This document shows positions 43,599 to 51,252 of a DNA stretch of 64,000 nucleotides, piece by piece; within the stretch, counting starts at the first letter, position 1, and every line of letters starts with the position of its first letter. This DNA comes from G963556115 sp963678205 (GTDB lineage: Bacteria; Planctomycetota; SZUA-567): the NCBI GenBank assembly GCA_963678205.1, contig OY782760.1, forward strand, positions 930,001 through 994,000, written 5' to 3'. The position numbers were made by a program, and so were the translations under genes. The notes below the pieces were generated by a model. That model ran no database searches. It was not told the DNA's origin and was given only the letters and a program-made list of their open reading frames with translations.

Positions 43599-43682
43599 AC
43601 CGAGGGATTCCCGATCTCGAACTCGGTGGCATCCCGTCCTTGCGGTCCATCCAACCGCGATAAAAGGACGGGATAATTTTTT
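43599..43682 (+). ncRNA. Candidate flagellar small RNA, ~84 nt
   Basis: It begins about seven nucleotides after the sigma-28 -10 box. A first hairpin, CCGAG...CTCGG, exposes a 17-nt loop containing TTCCCGATCTC. The second hairpin is an intrinsic terminator: ATCCCGTCCTT with AAGGACGGGAT, an inner GCGGT/ACCGC stem, then AATTTTTT. The complement GAGATCGGGAA occurs in minus-strand leader sequence upstream of the 275-residue flagellin (41103-41113) and at 44191-44201, and an imperfect form sits 12 nt before the large flagellin's ribosome site. Promoter, size and terminator are seen; targets are inferred. An antisense 53-codon frame exists but has no ribosome site. Confidence 0.6.
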
Positions 43683-43754
43683 ATAGGGTAAAAATTTCTC
43701 ATCAATTCATCTAGTTGTGTTTTCATAACTCATTCTATTTAAAAGGGTTAAGCA

Positions 43755-43898
43755 TCACCTATTGTCTCTGTTGGAGGATACAGGTAAGAGCGCCTTAATT
43801 CTCTATTCCGTAAACCTCCGGTAGGGTGGTTATGAGTCTTACGAGTACAAGCCACCCGGGTGGTGAGTATGCTCTCTGCCTATAAAGAGCTCCTCGCC
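43755..43898. other. Stem-loop-rich region upstream of flagellin cluster
   Basis: Contains a perfect palindrome CCACCCGGGTGG (43852-43863), whose arms can alternatively pair with GGGTGG near 43824-43829, giving mutually exclusive hairpins. Next to it GGTGAG...CTCGCC encloses GCTCT/AGAGC. A GGAGG/CCTCC pairing is also possible. No ORF is supported. It looks like a structured leader or a separate RNA; orientation unclear. Confidence 0.4.
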
Positions 43899-44190
43899 AT
43901 GTATCGTTGCATTTTGTGAGTTCGTAATTCGCTTATATTCACCATAGATCCAAGTATTTTGTAGTGAATAGCCAGAGTATACTGGTTATGCCACATACCT
44001 GAATCATTTTACTCATTTGACACGGTCAATATTTGCCATAAAGAGGCAATACGGCGTATCAAAGCGTGAATATAATATGGAATATGGAAAAGAATAGAAT
44101 GGCTGATAACTTGTAATGAATTAATAACTTTTGCGTCCCCACAAAAATAGTAATTCAATCAATTATCAGAAACGGAAAGGGTTTTGAGAG

Positions 44191-44223
44191 TTCCCGATCT
44201 CAAGCTCCGTGACATCCTTGTCA
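44191..44223 (-). promoter_or_regulatory. 11-mer repeat plus near-consensus CsrA hairpin
   Basis: The minus strand has TGACA-AGGA-TGTCA (44210-44223), a perfect 5-bp stem with AGGA loop; ACAAGGATGT matches 10 of 12 positions of the CsrA SELEX consensus RUACARGGAUGU when flanks are included. Eight nucleotides further on is GAGATCGGGAA (44191-44201). No flagellin start lies closer than 840 nt, so its transcript is uncertain. Confidence 0.4.
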
Positions 44224-44552
44224 GTCCCAGCTTCCTAACTGCTAATCAGGCATCATGCCTAATATGAAACTTAATCTCTATACCCTAAGTCTATATTAGA
44301 AATCTTGAAATTGCAAATATTTTATTTTAAAAACTGTTATTAATATTGAAGAAAATGGGTAATTTGACTGTAGGTTATTTTGATAAGTCTTTTGTGGTAA
44401 ATATGATGCAGCGAAATTAAAAACTTTAGAAAAAAAATATAAATAATGCAAGAAATCTTAAAAATAATTTTATGAAATGAAATAATTATTTAAGGAAATT
44501 ATAAGTGTATGGATTTTTAAATATTTAATTTTTTGATAATTCGAGGATTTTT

Positions 44553-45041
44553 ATGTATAGAGTTGGGCTGGGTTGTGATCAGCACAGATATACCGCAGGC
44601 GAGGGTATTGTATTAGGAGGTGTGAAAATCCCTTCTGAGTATGCTGTCATAGCACATTCTGATGGCGATACCCTGCTACATGCATTGACAGACGCATTAC
44701 TTGGGGCGGTTGCTTTTGGTGATATTGGCGAGTTGTTTCCTGATACTTCAAAGGTCAATAAAGGTAGAGATTCGAGTGATTTTCTTAGAAAAGCGTCTGA
44801 TATAATTTCTGAGGAAGGGTATGAAATTGTCAATATTGATGCTACTATTCAGGTGGAAAAACCTAAATTATCAGAATATAAGAGAGAAATTTCCTGTAAA
44901 ATTGCCTCTATTGTTGGTATTGCTTCATCATTTGTAAGTATAAAAGCAAAGACGGCTGAAGGTATGGATGCGATTGGTATGTGTGAAGGGATAAGGGCTG
45001 ACGTTGTTGTGCTTTTACGGAGAGTGAACTATGGAGAGTAA
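44553..45041 (+). CDS. ispF: 2-C-methyl-D-erythritol 2,4-cyclodiphosphate synthase
   Basis: 162 residues. IspF cyclises CDP-ME-2-phosphate in the MEP isoprenoid pathway. Motifs: RVGLGCDQHRY (metal ligands), VIAHSDGDTLLHALTDALLG, GDIGELFPDTS with KGRDSSDFL, and KTAEGMDAIGMCEGIRA. Normal length. Start follows GAGGATTTTT. Its 3' end overlaps the xer gene by 11 nucleotides, indicating coupled translation. Upstream is the non-coding flagellar RNA region. Confidence 0.96.
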   Translation: MYRVGLGCDQHRYTAGEGIVLGGVKIPSEYAVIAHSDGDTLLHALTDALLGAVAFGDIGELFPDTSKVNKGRDSSDFLRKASDIISEEGYEIVNIDATIQVEKPKLSEYKREISCKIASIVGIASSFVSIKAKTAEGMDAIGMCEGIRADVVVLLRRVNYGE

Positions 45042-45942
45042 TAGTGATAGTTATCAGGAGTTTCCATTTATATCTGAATTTCTTGCATATATGAGAGTTG
45101 AGTGTGGTCTTGCTGATAATACTATTATTGCGTATAGGCGTGATCTGGAGAATATGGCTGCATATTTTTGTTCAGCAAATATTTCTACCCCAGGTGAAGT
45201 GCAGGGAAGTGATATTGTAAACTATGCTGCTGAATTATCTAGAAATAATTTGGCGCCTACCTCAAGAGCCAGAGCAATGGTTGCTTGCAGGATGTATTAT
45301 AAATATCTTGTGTCCGAGAGGATTATTACCATTAATCCTACAGATTTTGTGGATCAACCAAAGCTTTTCAAGCATTTGCCTCAGGAGTTGTCTCCTGATG
45401 AAGTAAAGAATTTGCTTAAGGCTGAAGATGGTCTGGGAAATTTGCCGGATAGGAATAGAGCAATAATGGAGCTGTTTTACGCTACTGGAGCCAGAGTGTC
45501 TGAGATTTGTGGAATTAGGATGGTTGATTTAAATCTTAAGGAGAGATTTGTAAGGTTGATGGGAAAGGGCGGTAAAGAACGTATGACGCCTATTACAAGA
45601 ATCGCTGCAGCCGTTATAGGGAACTATATTGACGCAGCTCGTAAAGAGTTGGATAAAAATAATTCACCTTATCTGTTTCTTTCACGAACTGGAAAAAAAT
45701 TGGATAGAATCAATATATTTTTGCTTGTAAAGCGACTTGCAGTCAAAGCTGGTATCACAAAGAATGTCTATCCTCATTTATTAAGGCATAGTTTTGCAAC
45801 TCATATGCTTGAAGGCGGCGCAAATCTCAGGGCTGTTCAGATGCTTTTAGGGCATGCTGATTTATCGACAACCGAGATTTACACACATGTTCATGATAAG
45901 AGGAAGTTTAGTATTTATCATCAGTTTCATCCACGCGGGTAG
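45031..45942 (+). CDS. XerC/XerD-type tyrosine recombinase
   Basis: 303 residues, typical for chromosomal Xer proteins. SAM-like N-terminal core-binding domain (ECGLADNTIIAYRRDL). The catalytic domain has Arg in ATGARVSEICG, Lys in LMGKGGKERM, HxxR in HLLRHSFATHMLEGG, His in MLLGHADLSTTEIYTHV and the Tyr nucleophile in the same segment. It resolves chromosome dimers at dif, probably with FtsK. XerC and XerD cannot be told apart by eye, so no symbol. Translationally coupled to ispF; a strong terminator follows. Confidence 0.92.
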   Translation: MESNSDSYQEFPFISEFLAYMRVECGLADNTIIAYRRDLENMAAYFCSANISTPGEVQGSDIVNYAAELSRNNLAPTSRARAMVACRMYYKYLVSERIITINPTDFVDQPKLFKHLPQELSPDEVKNLLKAEDGLGNLPDRNRAIMELFYATGARVSEICGIRMVDLNLKERFVRLMGKGGKERMTPITRIAAAVIGNYIDAARKELDKNNSPYLFLSRTGKKLDRINIFLLVKRLAVKAGITKNVYPHLLRHSFATHMLEGGANLRAVQMLLGHADLSTTEIYTHVHDKRKFSIYHQFHPRG

Positions 45943-45989
45943 CGTTATTAAAATTTTAAATATTTTATCTATAATAAATTATGATATAA

Positions 45990-46025
45990 AAAACCCCGGA
46001 CACCTCACAGTCCGGGGAGCTTTTT
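45990..46025. terminator. Bidirectional terminator after xer and after the structured RNAs
   Basis: Perfect 8-bp GC-rich stem (CCCCGGAC with GTCCGGGG) and an 8-nt loop. Plus strand: AGCTTTTT follows, ending ispF-xer. Minus strand: TTTTTT follows, ending whatever reads through the RNA region at 46.0-46.8 kb. Confidence 0.9.
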
Positions 46026-46089
46026 AATGTCTAATGAAATTCTTATCATTAACAAAATAATACAAATACTCAGGTGTAATCTCAAACAA
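46024..46089 (-). CDS. Mini-ORF 3, PEY peptide
   Basis: 21 codons beginning MFEITPEYLYYF from a TTG start; AAGGAGG is placed six bases upstream (46096-46102). TTG starts with AAGGAGG are also used by the IclR gene here. The TPEY segment echoes PPE in the two mini-ORFs upstream. The stop overlaps the T-run of the terminator. Ribosome site and start are in the loop of a perfect 7-bp stem. Confidence 0.45.
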   Translation of the reverse strand: MFEITPEYLYYFVNDKNFIRH

Positions 46090-46114
46090 TGATAACCTCC
46101 TTACTTCTTACACC
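46073..46114 (-). promoter_or_regulatory. Hairpin enclosing the mini-ORF 3 translation start
   Basis: On the minus strand GGTGTAA (complement of 46108-46114) pairs perfectly with TTACACC (complement of 46073-46079); the 28-nt loop contains AAGGAGG and the TTG start. This suggests structure-controlled translation. Confidence 0.45.
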
Positions 46115-46140
46115 AAAGCGTTGTAGTTATTTAGACAATA

Positions 46141-46270
46141 CCTCGGCCTGCTAGTGTCGACTTTTGCAGAGCTGAATGCGTATTACACGCAAGGTGCTCA
46201 TCGCAGGATTCTTGTGAATCCCGAGCCCTGAAAGATTGTCCTGTCGTCAAAGAGCACTAACGGCTGAGGC
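46141..46270 (-). ncRNA. Structured RNA, copy 1 (~130 nt)
   Basis: Minus-strand element sharing with copy 2 the blocks CTTTGACGAC, ATCTTTCA and GTCGACACTAGC (ATCGACGCTAGC in copy 2). Stems: GTGCTC/GAGCAC enclosing hairpin GGATTC-ACAA-GAATCC; then hairpin TGCGT-GTAAT-ACGCA; outer CCTCAGCC/GGCCGAGG with one mismatch. The hairpins exist in copy 2 with different bases, that is, covariation. Not a class I recognise. Preceded by and overlapping mini-ORF 1; terminated at 45990. Confidence 0.6.
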
Positions 46271-46300
46271 AAAATATTCTGGCGGTACTCCCTCAGTCAT
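46247..46300 (-). CDS. Mini-ORF 1, PPE peptide
   Basis: 17 codons, MTEGVPPEYFASAVSAL, with GGAG eight bases before the ATG. It aligns without gaps to the mini-ORF of copy 2: PPE occupies residues 6-8 in both, with different third-codon bases (CCG CCA GAA versus CCA CCT GAA), which favours real coding. The 3' end runs into the structured RNA. Confidence 0.45.
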   Translation of the reverse strand: MTEGVPPEYFASAVSAL

Positions 46301-46607
46301 AATTATTACTCCTGCTTTATTATATGTCTGTGCCCCCTGTTGATAGTTATGCTACGATAGAAAAAAAATCCAGAAAGCACAGACTAATGTAATACGAAAA
46401 CCTATAAGTCTTAATTATTGGCATGTAACCAAAATCAAAAAATTTGGAATTGTATAATTTTTAAAACAAATAATTGAAAAATACTAACGTGCTAAAAAGT
46501 ACTAAAAATTTCTCCCTTTATTGCAGACTTATCTGCAGTAGTTTTTGAAATGTTACAATATTTTTAATTGTTTAATAGTTGTTAAATGAAAATAAAACTT
46601 TTGGAAT

Positions 46608-46738
46608 TGCCTTAGATAGCTAGCGTCGATCTTCTGCGGTTATTGTAATACTTTGCGTATTGTGTGCATTATAACGGAGATTAGCTCCTGTGCATGAAAG
46701 ATATATAGCCGTCGTCAAAGTGCACTAGACTAAAGGCA
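46608..46738 (-). ncRNA. Structured RNA, copy 2 (~130 nt)
   Basis: Diverged second copy of the same element, 470 nt from copy 1 and in the same orientation. Stems: outer TGCCTTTAG/CTAAGGCA with one bulge; GTGCA/TGCAC; hairpins GGAG-CTAAT-CTCC and AATAC-GCAAA-GTATT in the positions of the copy 1 hairpins. CTAGTG and CGCTAG can pair as TTAGTG and CACTAG do in copy 1. No terminator follows, so it may be co-transcribed with copy 1. Confidence 0.6.
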
Positions 46739-46768
46739 GTATGATTCAGGTGGAGATTCTGCATTCAT
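46730..46768 (-). CDS. Mini-ORF 2, PPE peptide
   Basis: 12 codons, MNAESPPESYCL, with a full AAGGAGG six bases before the ATG (46775-46781). The ribosome site lies in AGGA-GGCA-TCCT, a small hairpin that could mask it. Colinear with mini-ORF 1, stopping at the base of the structured RNA. Confidence 0.5.
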   Translation of the reverse strand: MNAESPPESYCL

Positions 46769-46839
46769 AGGATGCCTCCTTCTTACTGTGCCTGCGTTCA
46801 GGAAAAAGTCCTAGTTTTCCAGGCGCCCACAAATATAGA

Positions 46840-47485
46840 GTATCATAGTTAAAGCTCTTAAGCAAATTTTTTTTTAAAATAATTTTAAAAATTTGTTGCG
46901 GACCAAATTATGTTCTTTTGTCCTAATATGTAATGTCTTATGTGCTTTAAAATCCTTCTATGTTTTTAAGGTTGTTCTGTATTTTAGAATACCCTTTGTA
47001 TAAAGAGTATAGAGTATAAGGTAAGTTTAGAGAAGTTTTAATGTTATTGTTTGTTTAATGTTAAATAGTGGTAGCTGATTTGTGGGTGGTGTGTTGTCGA
47101 ACTGTAGAATTACTGTAATAAAAAGAAACCCTAGAACAAATAAAGTGTCTAGGGTTTAAAACAAACTTGATTTTTCACACAATTTGCCCTCACCAGGGCA
47201 CAACAACAACACTTCTTATTAATTTCGTTATTTATATCAAAATTGATATTTTACGAATGAAACTATACCTATAAAATATCATACTATTTCTCTTAAGCAA
47301 ATTTTTGAGTAAAAAAAACTATAAAAATTGCTCTAATCACAGTGTTTTAATATTGATTTATTGTAGTATGTTGAGTTGTAGTGTGTAACGTGTTGTAGTA
47401 TAGAGTGTTATCTTTATGTCGGTCTTATGATTTAAATTGTGAATAATTTGGTGTATTTAATAAAATTATTATTAAATATGCATTA
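46840..47485. other. AT-rich intergenic region between structured RNAs and VOC gene
   Basis: No credible gene. It must contain the promoter of the structured-RNA transcript (a CTATGATACTC string near 46840-46850 is shared in part with the start of copy 1) and the 3' end of the VOC transcript. A small GCCCTCACCAGGGC hairpin lies near 47187-47200. Confidence 0.45.
47117..47157 (-). terminator. Terminator on the minus strand downstream of VOC gene
   Basis: Perfect 10-bp stem (AAACCCTAGA with TCTAGGGTTT), 12-nt loop, running into CTTTTTATT on the minus strand. It lies 330 nt past the VOC stop. Confidence 0.7.
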
Positions 47486-47875
47486 TTATCTGGTCATAAA
47501 TAGTTCAATCATTTCACCAGTAGGTGAAATGATAAATGCAATACGTAGATTGAGTTCATTTGTCAGACTTCCTGATCCAGAAATTATAATATCAACCGGA
47601 GCGCGCTTTTCAGTTGCACCTGCATTGATAGCTCTTTTGAAATCATTGTCAATATCTGTGCTGCTTAGAGCAAAGTGCTCGACTGCTCCGTGAGTTTTTT
47701 CTTCACCATCAGCAAAGATCTCGATAAAGCTTTCACCGACAGGAAATAGTATCATTCTTTTGTCGCCTTCGCCAGATTTGAAACAAGCTTTAAGTCCAAG
47801 ACCTTCTTCATAGAATTTTACCGCTTTGTCAAATTCATTTGTTCTCATTGCTGCATGGTGCATACCGGTAATCAT
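47486..47875 (-). CDS. VOC-superfamily (glyoxalase-like) protein
   Basis: 129 residues, one vicinal-oxygen-chelate unit pair: GMHHAAMRTNEFDKAVKFYE, 'GLGL', GAVEHFALSSTDIDNDFKRA and a C-terminal DIIISGSG...GEMIELF. Metal-ligand positions (His in MHHAAM, Glu in FIEIF and MIELF) are retained. Members include lactoylglutathione lyase and dioxygenases, but the substrate is not predictable. GGGGAGAGAAGA supports the first ATG. Confidence 0.85.
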   Translation of the reverse strand: MITGMHHAAMRTNEFDKAVKFYEEGLGLKACFKSGEGDKRMILFPVGESFIEIFADGEEKTHGAVEHFALSSTDIDNDFKRAINAGATEKRAPVDIIISGSGSLTNELNLRIAFIISPTGEMIELFMTR

Positions 47876-48138
47876 TCTTCTCTCCCCTCATAAAATTTTT
47901 AATATTGAATTCATTGATATATTATATAATAAATGCTCTGATTTGCAACTAGCGGTTTCTGTATGACCTAATGTGATGATTGATAATTAAATGTAATCTT
48001 TATGTGAACATAATGAAATTTTTTGAAAAAAAAATGAAAATAATGGAGAAATTATTTGATAAATACAATCTATGGTGTAAAATAGTAGTAAGTTATGTGT
48101 ATATTTATGTTTAAAGTAAAAATATGTGAGTTTGTATA

Positions 48139-49524
48139 ATGAGCTATACTATTGGAATTGATATTGGAACTACAAATCTGTGTGCTTTGTTAGCGGAGTC
48201 TACGACTTATAGTGTTTTAGAGGTACGTAGCTGTAAAAATGATACTCTAATTGCGAGTAACGATCCAGCGTGTTACGAACAGGATGCAACGTTAATTATT
48301 GAAAAAATGCTTGATTTGTTAAAAGTGTTGGTAAGCAACTCAAGTATAAATACTAATGAAATATCAAGTATTGCAATTACTGGTCAGATGCATGGAATTG
48401 TACTTGTAAATGAATGCTTGAAGCCGGTTACTCCATTTTATACATGGAGAGATAGACGCTCAGAGGATAGCGGTTATCTTGCAGATCTGGTAGAAAAACT
48501 TCCTAAAAATTACATTAATAATACAGGATGTAGGCTGGCTGCAGGGTTTGGGGGCTTGACGCTGTCATGGCTTCTTGCAAAATCTGGTAAACGCGAGATG
48601 TTGGAAAAATATAGTGCTTTGTCAATTATGGACTATCTCGGTGCTATACTCACTGGGAAGCTATGTACTGATTATTCTAATGCAGCCGGGTGGGGAATAT
48701 TTAATATTGTAGATAATGTGTGGTATGATGATCTACTGAGTGCTATGGATATTCCACTGAAGATGTTGCCGGATATTGTGAGTAGTGGCGATGTAATAGA
48801 TACTATTCTTCCTGAATTAGCTGAAAAATTATCGCTGCCCAGTAATCTCAAGGTTTATATTCCTATTGGTGATAATCAAGCGAGTTATTTTGGTGCGGGC
48901 AGGGGTAAAAAGGGAGTTGCGGTAGTAAATGTTGGTACAAGCGGTCAAATAACTGTCCCGAGTGATTCTATATGCGTTGAGAATGGTTTAGAGACTAGAC
49001 CGCTTCCTAATGCTGGCTATATATTGGTAGGAGCAATTCTTTGCGGAGGGTGGTCATATGATTATCTGGCTAGTTTCTTTATGGATGTAATCAAGAGTCT
49101 TGGGGAAGTTGATATTGATAAGGATCTTGTCTACAACAATATGAAAAGCGTGATTGAGAAAGTATACAGTTCTAAAGGGGCAGGACTCAAAGTTGATACA
49201 AAATTTTCCGGAACAAGAAGCGGTATTGGTGAGCAGACAGGTAGAATTTACGGCATAGATGAGGGGAATCTTACAGCAGGAAATTTGATATATGGATTTC
49301 TTTATGGTATTATTGATGAACTTGCTGAGATGCTTCCGGAAAAGTATTTATCTGATGATGGGAATGCGTTTAAAGAGTTGATAGCTACAGGTAATGCAAT
49401 AAGGTTGAATCCAATTTCATTAAAAATGATTGAAGATATTTTTTCAAAAAAATGTCAGCTATCAGATGTGCACGAAGAAGCTGCCGCCGGCGCCGCTTTT
49501 GTTGCTTTTAATAATGAGAGCTAA
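48139..49524 (+). CDS. FGGY-family carbohydrate kinase
   Basis: 461 residues. N-terminal IGIDIGTTNLCALLAES phosphate-1 motif, AITGQMHGIVLV, FYTWRDRRSEDSG, and later GDNQASYFGAGRGKKGVAVV with NVGTSGQI; C-terminal FFQKK/ATGNAIRLNP and EEAAAGAAFVAF. The TGQMHG motif and shortish length resemble xylulokinase and sedoheptulokinase; the latter seems the closer match by eye. It phosphorylates a ketose for the pentose phosphate pathway. Single gene between VOC (divergent) and a terminator. Confidence 0.82.
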   Translation: MSYTIGIDIGTTNLCALLAESTTYSVLEVRSCKNDTLIASNDPACYEQDATLIIEKMLDLLKVLVSNSSINTNEISSIAITGQMHGIVLVNECLKPVTPFYTWRDRRSEDSGYLADLVEKLPKNYINNTGCRLAAGFGGLTLSWLLAKSGKREMLEKYSALSIMDYLGAILTGKLCTDYSNAAGWGIFNIVDNVWYDDLLSAMDIPLKMLPDIVSSGDVIDTILPELAEKLSLPSNLKVYIPIGDNQASYFGAGRGKKGVAVVNVGTSGQITVPSDSICVENGLETRPLPNAGYILVGAILCGGWSYDYLASFFMDVIKSLGEVDIDKDLVYNNMKSVIEKVYSSKGAGLKVDTKFSGTRSGIGEQTGRIYGIDEGNLTAGNLIYGFLYGIIDELAEMLPEKYLSDDGNAFKELIATGNAIRLNPISLKMIEDIFSKKCQLSDVHEEAAAGAAFVAFNNES

Positions 49525-49564
49525 AAAACTGCCAAATATAGTTTTAGGAAAATTGTATTTATTC

Positions 49565-49597
49565 AAGCTGCAAGTTATTACTTGCAGCTTATTTTAT
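49565..49597 (+). terminator. Terminator after FGGY kinase
   Basis: Perfect 10-bp stem AAGCTGCAAG/CTTGCAGCTT with TTATTA loop, then ATTTTATAAT. Confidence 0.75.
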
Positions 49598-49724
49598 AAT
49601 ATGTTTATACTAAAATAAAAACAAAAAAAATGTTGCTTGGTAAGAAGTTAAAATTATTATTGAAGCCATCATGTGACTAATAGACGTTTAAGGATAAGGT
49701 GAAATTTTTTTAAAAAGGAGTATC

Positions 49725-50321
49725 ATGTCAGCTACAGTAATTTTAGCACATCCATATTCGAAGAGCTTTAATCACGCAATTTATAAAACAGTAAATAAGA
49801 CTTTTAATGACTTGGGTATTAAAATATATAGTCATGATTTATATGAAGAAAGATTTGATCCAGTATTAACCAAGAAAGAATTGGGATCTGATCAATCTGA
49901 TGATTATTTAGTAAATAGATATGCTGATGAACTTCTTGAGTCAAAGTGGCTCGTTTTTATTCATCCAAACTGGTGGGGGCAGCCTCCTGCAATTTTAAAA
50001 GGATACATTGATAGAGTTATTAGACCTCCATATTCGTATGATTTTCCTGAGGGTGACTCAGGAGGTTTACCAATTGGGAAATTAAAGGGTAAATATGGGG
50101 TAGTCTATAACACTTCTAATACGGAAACTGATAGAGAAAATAACTATATGGGGGATCCTTTAGAAAATATATGGAAAAAGTGTATTTTTGGCTTTTGTGG
50201 TATTACTAGATCTTATCGTAAAATGTTTAGAATAATTGCTGAAAGTTCAGAGTTAGAAAGAAAACAGTGGCTGAGCGAAGTAAAGAAAGAGATTACTGGA
50301 ATTGCTGAGATACATCGGTGA
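49725..50321 (+). CDS. NAD(P)H:quinone oxidoreductase-like flavodoxin-fold protein
   Basis: 198 residues of the Flavodoxin_2 family (KefF/MdaB/NQO type). ILAHPYSKSFNHAIYKTV is the FMN/FAD phosphate loop; FIHPNWWGQPPAILKGYIDR is the conserved flavin-isoalloxazine segment; VYNTSNTETDRENNYMGDPL follows. It would reduce quinones, nitro or azo compounds using NAD(P)H. AAAAGGAGTATC before the ATG. Next to a dead acetyltransferase gene on the other strand. Confidence 0.88.
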   Translation: MSATVILAHPYSKSFNHAIYKTVNKTFNDLGIKIYSHDLYEERFDPVLTKKELGSDQSDDYLVNRYADELLESKWLVFIHPNWWGQPPAILKGYIDRVIRPPYSYDFPEGDSGGLPIGKLKGKYGVVYNTSNTETDRENNYMGDPLENIWKKCIFGFCGITRSYRKMFRIIAESSELERKQWLSEVKKEITGIAEIHR

Positions 50322-50339
50322 TAAGTAGAAAAATAGAGT

Positions 50340-51093
50340 TTATAATTTATATTCGTCAAGAATTTTATTAAGCTTTTTGGGTGTCAATAGTTCGCTGGTA
50401 ATAAAGTCTCCATTGATGAACAGGCTGTAAATACTGTATGGCGTTGGCGCGTTTTGAGCTTCTTCCTTTGTTTTTAGATGAATAATTTTATATTCAATTT
50501 TTCTTGCTTTCAACACTTCTTCTTCAAGAGGATGTATTTATCTGTATGCGGGCAACCGTTTGAAAAATAAACTGTTACTCTTTTTTCTTTTGATTTCTCA
50601 TTTTTAAGGATAGCCTTGAAAAAAGGGTTTTTAGTGTTATTATCAAAAGGGAGATAGAGTAGCTCAAATTCAGGATAAGCAGTATCGGCAATTTTAAAAC
50701 CCATGTGTTTTAAAAATTTTGGATCTGTTAAGAGATGCATTTTTTTTGAACCTATAGCAACAAGGCCTTTTTTGTCTTTTTCTTTTGAGTCTTCAATACA
50801 GTCCTCTAATAGTTTTTCCCATATCCCTATGATTTATATTTTCCGGAGACCTATAAGCAATTAATAAATATAAAGTTGTTTGCATCAATAGGACAGAAAG
50901 TACTCTATGCTGGAATATATTCAATAAAAACTTTGCATCTTTCATTGAGTCGCTTGAAAACAAGACCGTCTTTGAATCGTTTCTGCAGCTAGGATTTTTT
51001 GCTGCCAACACAGTTTTCGCCTTTTTGGTCTGAGATAGCGCAGCATATATGTTCAGAATCAATATTTTTGCTATTTATAGTTAAAAATTTCAT
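50340..51093 (-). pseudogene. Dead YoaP-type GNAT acetyltransferase
   Basis: Reading from ATG 51093: INSKNIDSEHICCAISDQKG, then an in-frame TAG, RFKDGLVFKRL, another TAG after FIEYIPA, PIDANNFIFINCL, TAG, VSGKYKS and further stops, then an intact stretch HLLTDPKFLKHMGFKIADTA, PEFELLYLPFDNNTKNPFF and VYFSNGCPHTDKY. A one-base loss there shifts into EEEVLKARKIEYKIIHLKTK and YSIYSLFINGDFITSELLTP, ending in TAA at 50340. The order matches YoaP-like GNAT proteins (acetyltransferase plus a thioredoxin-like CPHT tail). At least four stops and one frameshift. Confidence 0.85.
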
Positions 51094-51192
51094 AAATATA
51101 CCCTTACTAAAGTTTTTGGAAAATTTTAAGCCTGACTATAATTATTATAGTAAAAAGACATCATAAAGGTAAAATATAATAGTAGAAATGTG

Positions 51193-51235
51193 TTGACAAA
51201 TGATAAAAATAATATACCATACCTAGGTATGGTAT
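51193..51235 (+). promoter_or_regulatory. Promoter and palindromic operator of the CstR/CsoR-like gene
   Basis: TTGACA at 51193-51198 with a TACCAT -10-like hexamer 16 nt on. The -10 lies inside a perfect 22-nt palindrome (51214-51235; half-site ATACCATACCT). The TACC...GGTA arms resemble operators of the CsoR/CstR family. It sits 17 nt before the gene, so autorepression is likely. Confidence 0.75.
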
Positions 51236-51252
51236 TGTGAGGAGGTGAAAAT

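Noticed and set aside
43600..43680. T-box leader or tRNA-like element (GGTGGCATCCC, GAGTTCGAGATC)
   Set aside because: Partial resemblance only; no specifier loop, no AGGGTGGNACCGCG antiterminator, no acceptor stem. The sigma-28 sRNA interpretation explains more.
43565..43726. 53-codon minus-strand ORF (MKTQLDELMRNF...) antisense to the candidate sRNA
   Set aside because: No good ribosome site, and it coincides exactly with the sRNA's stem sequences; kept only as an alternative explanation of the repeated 11-mer.
43755..43930. Third copy of the 46-kb structured RNA
   Set aside because: AGCTCTTTATAGGC looks slightly like GTGCTCTTTGACGAC, but the remaining blocks and hairpin order do not match.
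43440..44340. c-di-GMP (GEMM) riboswitch upstream of flagellins
   Set aside because: Neither the GEMM-I nor GEMM-II conserved cores could be located on either strand.
46000..46850. Known riboswitch, ribozyme, tmRNA, RNase P or 6S RNA at the two-copy element
   Set aside because: Compared from memory with the signature sequences of these classes; no match to core motifs. A covariance-model search is needed to be certain.
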